From Actinomycetales bacterium (GTDB lineage: Bacteria; Actinomycetota; Actinomycetes; Actinomycetales; Actinomycetaceae): 64,000 nt of DNA. The notes under the pieces were generated by a model. The model had not been told where the DNA came from and did no database searches. It saw only the letters and a list, made by a program, of their open reading frames with translations. The stretch is taken from assembly GCA_015655375.1 (NCBI GenBank), contig JAATFD010000024.1, positions 37,910-101,909 on the forward strand, given 5' to 3'. This document shows, one piece after another, positions 57,986 to 64,000 of the stretch (positions within the stretch are counted from its first letter, which is position 1; every line of letters starts with the position of its first letter). The position numbers and the translations under genes were made by a program.

Positions 57986-58249
57986 TGGTTAGGTGACAGT
58001 TTCTAGTCACGCAGCCAGTGCGGCTGGCGTGTTCATGATGGCCTCGAACTCGGTCGGGGTCAAACGGCCCAGGACGGCCTGTCGACGATGCCGGTGGTAG
58101 GTGCGTTCGATCCAGGTCACGATCGCGATCCGGAGCTCGTCTCGGGTGACCCAGGAGCGGCGGTTGAGGACGTTCTTCTGCAGCAGGGCGAAGAACGATT
58201 CCATCGCGGCGTTGTCGCCGCAGGACGCGACTCGTCCCATCGATCCAAC
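57986..58249 (-). mobile_element. IS3-family transposase (OrfB) C-terminal remnant
   Basis: VGSMGRVASCGDNAAMESFFALLQKNVLNRRSWVTRDELRIAIVTWIERTYHRHRRQAVLGRLTPTEFEAIMN. Confidence 0.88.
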
Positions 58250-59031
58250 CAGGCGGCGGGCGAGGAGGGCGCTGATGACGATGGATGCCTCGCGGAGGGG
58301 TGCGACGAGCGCGACGGGTGAGGTCTGCATGGCGGTGAGGACCAGGATGTATGCGAGCTGGGGCAGGACTGCAACCACAATGATGGGTGTGCGATTGACG
58401 TGCGTGGCGTGCGCGAATGCCTCGCGGCGGCGGGTGATGCCCGGAGCCAGGAGCGCCACCTGGATCAGGAGCGTCCCGGCGTAGTAGCTCGTGGGAGCAA
58501 GGCCGAGAGAACCGATTGCGAACGCGTCCCAGAGCGTGTAGGCAGCGATCGTGGCGCCGGTGGCGGTGCCCCATGTGATGCGTCGTAACGGATGGTTACC
58601 GGCATTGCGGAGGGGGTTGCCGGTGACGACCAGGATGCCGATGAGGATGACGAGAGCGCCGATGCTTGCGAGCAGGGTGGGACGTTCCCCGAGCGCGATC
58701 ACGGCGAGGACGATGGTCAGAAGCGGACCGATGCCGCGCGCGATCGGATACACGACGCCGAGATCGGCGCGGCCGTAGCCGGCCTGGAGGGTGAGCGAGT
58801 ACAGCAGGTGGAGGATGGCTAACACGGCAGCCGTTCCGAGCAGGCTCCCGGTGATCGGTTGAGATCCGGTGACGGCAGCACCAATCGCGAGGGGGAGGCA
58901 GAGGATGGCGGAGCGGTCGTGTAGGCGGCGACGAACAGCACGGTGTCGCTTTGCTTGTATTTGGAGGCGAGGTTCCAGGCGGCATGGGCTACCGCGGCGG
59001 CGAGGACGATCGTGATGGTGGAAAGTGGCAT
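58250..59031 (-). pseudogene. EamA/DMT transporter gene with frameshift, 3' end replaced by IS3 fragment
   Basis: MPLSTITIVLAAAVAHAAWNLASKYKQSDTVLFVAAYTT, then frame change near 58918 to RSAILCLPLAIGAAVTGSQPITGSLLGTAAVLAILHLLYSLTLQAGYGRADLGVVYPIARG. Confidence 0.75.
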
Positions 59032-59885
59032 CAGGTGATGTCAGGCAAGTCGATCCCGGCTCGCTCCGCGCGCGTCGCGCGGTCGGGGTTGCGTAGGGCC
59101 AGCGCTGTGGCGAGGGTGTCGATAGCGACGAGGTGGGCCAGCCGACTGCCTGCGGCGGCCATCTGGGTCGATAGCGGCGCGCCTCCGACGACGAGCGCGA
59201 TGTCGGAGGCGTCGGTGGGCGGGGTGCGGTACTGGTTGGTGACGGCGATGACGGTCGCGCCCGCGGTGGCGGCGGCGTCCGCGACCGCGACGGTCATTTC
59301 GGTGCGACCGGTGGAGCTGACGGCGACGACGACGTCGTGGGGGTCGAGCAGGCGGGCCGCGATCACCGCGGACTCGTGGTCGGTGATTCCCGCGGTGCGC
59401 ACGCCCAGCACACGCAGCCGGAACACCACATCGGCCACCACGGTCGCGGAAGGGCCTGCACCGTAGGCGAGGAGTTGCCCCGCGCCGAGGATCGCGGAGA
59501 CCGCCTGGTCTAAGGCGCCCGGATCGATCGCCCCGCCGAGGGCGGTGAGCGCGTCGATTCCAGTACGTACGCTCGCATCGATGATCGTGCGGGTCGTGTC
59601 GGTGCTCGTAAGCGTGCGTGGCGGGGCGAAGAACTCGGTGGTGCCGCGAGCGCGGGCGATCTCCAGCTTCAGTTCGGCGAACCCTGCGAACCCGATCGCA
59701 CGTGCCGCGCGCACCACGCTCGGCGCGGACACGCCAGCACGCGCGGCGACCTGCGCTGTCGTGCTTCGCCCGACGAACAAGGGGTCATCCAGCAGCAGCT
59801 CGACCACCTTCGCCTCGCTCGAGGCCAACCCTGCGGTTTGTGCCTGCACCGTGCCGAGCCAACGGCGCAGTGGATCATCCCGCAT
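59031..59885 (-). CDS. MurR/RpiR family transcriptional regulator
   Basis: LASSEAKVVELLLDDPLFVGRSTTAQVAARAGVSAPSVVRAARAIGFAGFAELKLEIARA; SIS-like domain. Confidence 0.9.
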   Translation of the reverse strand: MRDDPLRRWLGTVQAQTAGLASSEAKVVELLLDDPLFVGRSTTAQVAARAGVSAPSVVRAARAIGFAGFAELKLEIARARGTTEFFAPPRTLTSTDTTRTIIDASVRTGIDALTALGGAIDPGALDQAVSAILGAGQLLAYGAGPSATVVADVVFRLRVLGVRTAGITDHESAVIAARLLDPHDVVVAVSSTGRTEMTVAVADAAATAGATVIAVTNQYRTPPTDASDIALVVGGAPLSTQMAAAGSRLAHLVAIDTLATALALRNPDRATRAERAGIDLPDIT

Positions 59886-59939
59886 GGGAACGTAGTTACC
59901 GATGCTATCAACGATGTGTAACACGGTAACATTGGCTTT

Positions 59940-60863
59940 ATGGTGACAGTTCAGCACCGGGAGTCGGCGGGGCCGAACGTCGAGCGGGTGGCGATCGTCG
60001 GGCCGGGGGCGATCGGGACCACGGTGGCCGCGCTCCTGTACGAGGCGGGCGGCATGCCGATTCTCTGCGGGCGCACACCGCGGGTAAAGCTCACGCTGAT
60101 CGATGGAGACCGTCGGATCGTCGTCCCCGGCCCCGTGCGCACCAGCCCTGCTGCGCAGTCCGCGAAAGCCGACGTGCTCTTCCTTGCGGTCAAGGCCACC
60201 CAGACGGTTGCGGCGGCCCCGTGGCTGAGGGCTCTGTGCGCGCCAGGGACTGTGGTGTGCGTGTTGCAGAACGGTGTCGAGCAGATCGCCGCCGTGCAGC
60301 CGCATGTCCCGGACGGTGTCGAGGTCGTTCCTGCAGTCGTCTGGTTTCCCGCGCAGGCGCAGGAAGGCGGCATGGTCCTCTTGAGGGGAGAGCCCCGGCT
60401 GACGCTCCCTGCGTCACCGAGTGCGGCGCGTGTCGCGGACGTGCTGCGCCCCACGCGCTGTTATGTCGACCTCGCAGTCGACTTCACCACCCTTGCGTGG
60501 CACAAACTCCTCCAAAACGCCGCCGCCGGGATCATGGCCCTCACGGGTCGACGCGCCGGGCTGTTCACTCGTCCTGACGTCGCGGAGCTCACCCGTGCGT
60601 ACTTGCGCGAATGCCTGGCCGTCTCACGCATGGAAGGCGCAGTCCTCGACGACGACATCCCCGACGCCATCCTGGCCCGCTTCCAATCGTTCCCCGCTGA
60701 TATGAGCACCTCGATCCTCACCGACCGAGAAGCCGGCCGCCCACTGGAATGGGACATCCGCAACGGTGTCATCTCCCGCCTCGGACGCAGACACGGCATC
60801 CCCACACCGATCAGCGACACCATCACCACACTCCTCGCCGCGACCAGCGACGAACCCGGGTGA
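59940..60863 (+). CDS. Ketopantoate reductase (ApbA/PanE) family oxidoreductase
   Basis: VAIVGPGAIGTTVAALLYEAG, VLFLAVKATQT, LQNGVEQ, AWHKLLQNAAAGIMALTGR, DREAGRPLEWDIRNGVISRLGRRHGIPTP. Confidence 0.88.
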   Translation: MVTVQHRESAGPNVERVAIVGPGAIGTTVAALLYEAGGMPILCGRTPRVKLTLIDGDRRIVVPGPVRTSPAAQSAKADVLFLAVKATQTVAAAPWLRALCAPGTVVCVLQNGVEQIAAVQPHVPDGVEVVPAVVWFPAQAQEGGMVLLRGEPRLTLPASPSAARVADVLRPTRCYVDLAVDFTTLAWHKLLQNAAAGIMALTGRRAGLFTRPDVAELTRAYLRECLAVSRMEGAVLDDDIPDAILARFQSFPADMSTSILTDREAGRPLEWDIRNGVISRLGRRHGIPTPISDTITTLLAATSDEPG

Positions 60864-61231
60864 TCCCGGAAGCCGCTCCCTTCACCGTTGACCCAAGCTA
60901 GAGCTCGACACAGACGCCCTCTGAGTCACCGACCACGAGCTGACGCGATCGCTGAGAGTGTGTCCTGCGCGACAGTCAGGAACTCTCGGAGTGCCCGTAT
61001 CTCCTTAGGAACGGCCCATTGGCGCTCGGCATCCTGGTGGACCGACCGGCCTCCATCTTTGGACCAGGACCGGCTGGCGCAACGCCCCATGGGCGCCGCC
61101 GGCGCCGTCATACGCCATCTCGCTGAGGGCGTCATTCGCCCCCACTAAGACCGCAGGATGCGGCGAAAGGGGTCTGTCGGGAAGTCTGTGGGTCTGTCCG
61201 ATAAAGGGTGTGTGAGGTCTGGCGGTTTTCA

Positions 61232-61476
61232 TTAGTGAGTGGTTGTCTCGAACCGTCCGGCGAAGGTGATCGCGAACGCGTTCAGTGCGGGCTTCCACCT
61301 GATCACCCAGCGTGCCCGGCCCCCGCCGGGCGGGTCAAGCGACCTCATCACCAGATACAGGCACTTCAGCGCCTGCTCGGTCGGGAAGTGCCCCCGCGCT
61401 CTCACCGCGCGCCGGTATCTCGCGTTGATCGATTCGATCGCGTTGGTCGTGCAGATCACGGTGCGGATCTCGATGT
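61232..61476 (-). mobile_element. IS256-family transposase C-terminal fragment
   Basis: IRTVICTTNAIESINARYRRAVRARGHFPTEQALKCLYLVMRSLDPPGGGRARWVIRWKPALNAFAITF. Confidence 0.92.
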
Positions 61477-61480
61477 CGTA

Positions 61481-61500
61481 GAGCCTGTCGCAGAATGCCG
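61481..61500. repeat. Terminal inverted repeat, left
   Basis: GAGCCTGTCGCAGAATGCCG. Confidence 0.9.
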
Positions 61501-63213
61501 ACGATCTCACGCGGACGGGCTGGATTGAGTCGTGCGCGCATCGAATGTGGTCGACGCTTGGGTTGGTTCCTGGGCGCCTGTGTCTCAGGCTGCTGCGGTG
61601 TGGGTCTTGCGGAGGTTGTAAGCGGCCGCTGCGAGGTGCAGTTCGCTTCGGGCCGCCTCAATTCCTCGCCGGGAGAATCTGCTCAGGATGGTTTTAAGAG
61701 TTCCGATGCTGGGTTCAACGGTCGCGCCGCGTCGCTTGTCGGCCGCGACACCTTCCGGGGCTCGGAGTCGGTGGACCATCACCTCTCGCGTCGTCGCGCC
61801 AGCCGGGGGCGGCCCGGCGGTAGGCGACTGCGCTGCGGCGGCAGCCTGTTCCCGGCTTTTGCCTAGTGCGATGAGACGGTCCGGACCGGGCGCGTCTAGG
61901 TTGCTGTTGCTGCAGTAGCCGGCGTCGGCCAGTATGACCCCGATCCGATGCTCGGACGAACCGGTTGCCGTGTGTATGGCAGCGGCTGCGTCGACTGCGG
62001 CGGTCATCATCGGCACGAACGAACCCATGTCATTGGGATTCCGGTTCACGTCGACCGCGGCGATGACATGATCACTGGTGACCGCGATCTGTGCGTTGTA
62101 TCCCTGAAGAAACCCGCGCCGGGTGGGCATCACCCGTGAGTCCGGGTCGGTGATGTTCGCAGCAGTCTTGGGCAGGTTCTTCGCGGGAACCTGCTGATCG
62201 CCACGCGCGTCTGCTGCCTTCACCGCCGCGGCTTCAGCTGCGGCAACGACACGGCGGGCCCTGATGATTCGAGAGTGTTCCTCGGTCGCCACCGGCGGAG
62301 CACCCATGGGCTTCTTCCCCGCAGCGATCAGCGCGGCCCGGCGATCGAGCTTGGCCTGATGGTCGCGCAGCTCCCGTTCCAGGTGCGCCCGAGCTTCAGC
62401 AAGCCGCAGTGGGCCGTCCGGGATCCGGCCGCGCACCGGCGCACCAGCACGTGATGCCTCCAGCCGAGCCCGGGCTGCCGTCTTCCGCGCGTCGTCGTCA
62501 GCATCCAGATGCCGCTGCTGTCGGGCCAGTTCCGCCGCCGCGCGTCGGATCCGCTCCGGCCTGCCAGACCGGTCGGCCAATGCCCCAGGAACACGATCAC
62601 TATCGGGCTCGCCCTGCGCGTTCTCGGCCGCGTCCACGACCGCTGCTTCCTCCACGATGTCAGCGGTGATCTGCACGGCATGCTGGCCGAACCAGTCCTG
62701 TCCCCGGTTCGCGTCGATCGACGCGTTCGCGGGAATCTTGGTGCCATCGATCGCGATCGTGCCGAACCGGGCAAGTCCTGCTCGTGCCGCGATCATCAAC
62801 ACCTGCGCGAAAGCCCAGCGAACGCGTCCTCAGAGCCCGCCCGGGATCTCGCGATCGTCGCATGATCCGGGATGTCTGAAGCGCAGAGCACCTTGAATGC
62901 GACATCCGTGTGGCAAAGCCGCTCGATCTGCCGAGACGAACGCACCCCACGGCAGTATGCATAAACGAGCATGCCCAAAAGCATTCGCGGGTCATACCCT
63001 GCCGCCCCGACCCCACCCCGAGCGGAGAGACACCTCGAACGCCGACACGTCGAGGGTCTCGACGACATCGAGGACGAACCACACCAAGTGATCTTCTGGC
63101 AGCCAATCCCGCATATCCGGGGGCAGAAGAAACACCTGATCACGCAGCACAGGACGGTAATCGCGAGCCATGCCCAATTCTCCCAAGACCACGGTTCGCG
63201 ACCCCACGGGACA

Positions 63214-63233
63214 CGGCATTCTGCGACAGGCTC
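63214..63233. repeat. Terminal inverted repeat, right
   Basis: CGGCATTCTGCGACAGGCTC, exact reverse complement of left TIR. Confidence 0.9.
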
Positions 63234-63237
63234 CGTA

Positions 63238-64000
63238 CTCGAGGAACGGCACGAACTCCGCCCAGGAGCTGCGCCAGAGCTGGATGATTGACGGGTAGCG
63301 TTGGCCCCCCACTCGGCGGCGAACTCCTCGAACCGGTCTTTCGCCGCCGCCTCGGACGGCGCCGTATAGACCGGCTTCAGCGCCTTCACGATTGCATCCC
63401 GATGCTGCCGGCCGGCGTAACGGAAGCTGTTGCGGATCAGGTGGACGATGCACTGCTGCACGACCGCCTGCTGCCAGGTGGTGTTGATCGCCTCTGGGAG
63501 TCCCTTGAGCCCGTCGCAGACAGCGATGAGCACATCCTCGACGCCCCGGTTCTTCAGCTCGGTGAACACCTGCAACCAGAACCTCGCACCCTCACCGCCG
63601 TCACCAGCCCAGATCCCGAGAATCTCTCGCTCCCCAGCCGTGGTGACGCCCATCACGACATAGAACGGGGTGTCCCGCACCTGCCCATCATGGACTTTCA
63701 CGACGATCGCGTCGACGAAGATCACCGGATAGAGCGCATCCAGCGGACGAAAAGCCCATTCGGCGAGCTCACCGGTGACTTTCTCGGTGATGCGACTGAT
63801 GGTGTCTTTGGAGACCTTCGCCCCGTAGACCGCGTCGAAGTGCGCCGCGATCTCCCCAGTCGTCAACCCCCGTGCGGTCAGTGACAGCACAATCTGGTCG
63901 ACGCCGTCCAAGCGGCGCTTCCGCTTGGGCACGATCACCGGTTCGAACGACCCATCCCGATCCCTGGGGACCTCGATCTCTACCGGACCGATCTCGGTCA
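63238..64000 (-). mobile_element. IS256-family transposase N-terminal/central fragment (continues beyond window; frameshift near 63303)
   Basis: RRLDGVDQIVLSLTARGLTTGEIAAHFDAVYGAKVSKDTISRITEKV...PLDALYPVIFVDAIVVKVHDGQV...NRGVEDVLIAVCDGLKGLPEAI, then RYPSIIQLWRSSWAEFVPFLEY in a shifted frame. Confidence 0.92.

Larger units (their letters stand above)
61481..63233 (-). mobile_element. IS1182-like insertion sequence (complete ends, frameshifted transposase) inserted in the IS256-type transposase gene
   Basis: 20-bp perfect TIRs GAGCCTGTCGCAGAATGCCG; CGTA flanking both ends (TSD); transposase pieces RDQVFLLPPDMRDWLPEDHLVWFVLDVVE / GGVGAAGYDPRMLLGMLVYAYCRGVRSSRQIERLC / FGTIAIDGTKIPANASIDANRGQ. 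Confidence 0.9.

Noticed and set aside
62796-63030. Programmed frameshifting in the IS1182-like transposase
   Set aside because: This family normally encodes a single ORF; two shifts plus a third in the surrounding IS256 copy look like decay
1-64000. CRISPR arrays, rRNA operons, biosynthetic megasynthases or defence systems
   Set aside because: No regularly spaced repeats, rRNA sequence, or defence/megasynthase signatures were seen in the sequence or ORF track

Overview
High-G+C actinobacterial chromosome segment (possibly Actinomycetaceae-like; low confidence) with core genes and two catabolic islands. (1) About 4.1-17.7 kb is an acid-sugar island. It carries a probable D-apionate/apionolactone operon (MFS transporter, ApnL-like lactonase, OiaC-like decarboxylase, ApnO-like oxidoisomerase) and an erythrulose operon (DhaK/DhaL-type kinase, TIM-family isomerase, RpiB-family isomerase) leading to D-erythrose-4-P. 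A second operon (TIM-barrel isomerase/decarboxylase-like, 3-hydroxyacyl-CoA-DH-like oxidase, ACS-type MFS) shares an ATCCTATAGGAT-like palindrome with the erythrulose operon. It is predicted to be an undescribed pentonate to tetrulose branch. (2) About 20-43.6 kb is a histidine-utilization island between gltX/tRNA-Gln/tRNA-Glu x2 and pimB/IclR-leuCD. It has three ABC importers, a cucumopine-synthase-like protein, an M20 peptidase, hutH, an OpuC/QAT transporter, IclR, a carbamoylase-like hydrolase, hutF, hutI, hutU, a HutH-like protein lacking the MIO triad, and hutD. A GTAGT-N4-ACTAC motif precedes two of these operons, and a relic duplicate of the hutH/opuCA divergent promoter lies inside the island. 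Core genes follow (leuCD, murA, dagK-like, plsC, gpsA, ddl). The right end, after tRNA-His, is a mobile-element graveyard: a Prim-Pol remnant, an IS3 remnant fused to a broken EamA gene, and an IS1182-like element with 20-bp TIRs and a 4-bp TSD inserted in an IS256-type transposase. All family calls are by eye from the translations; no database search was run.
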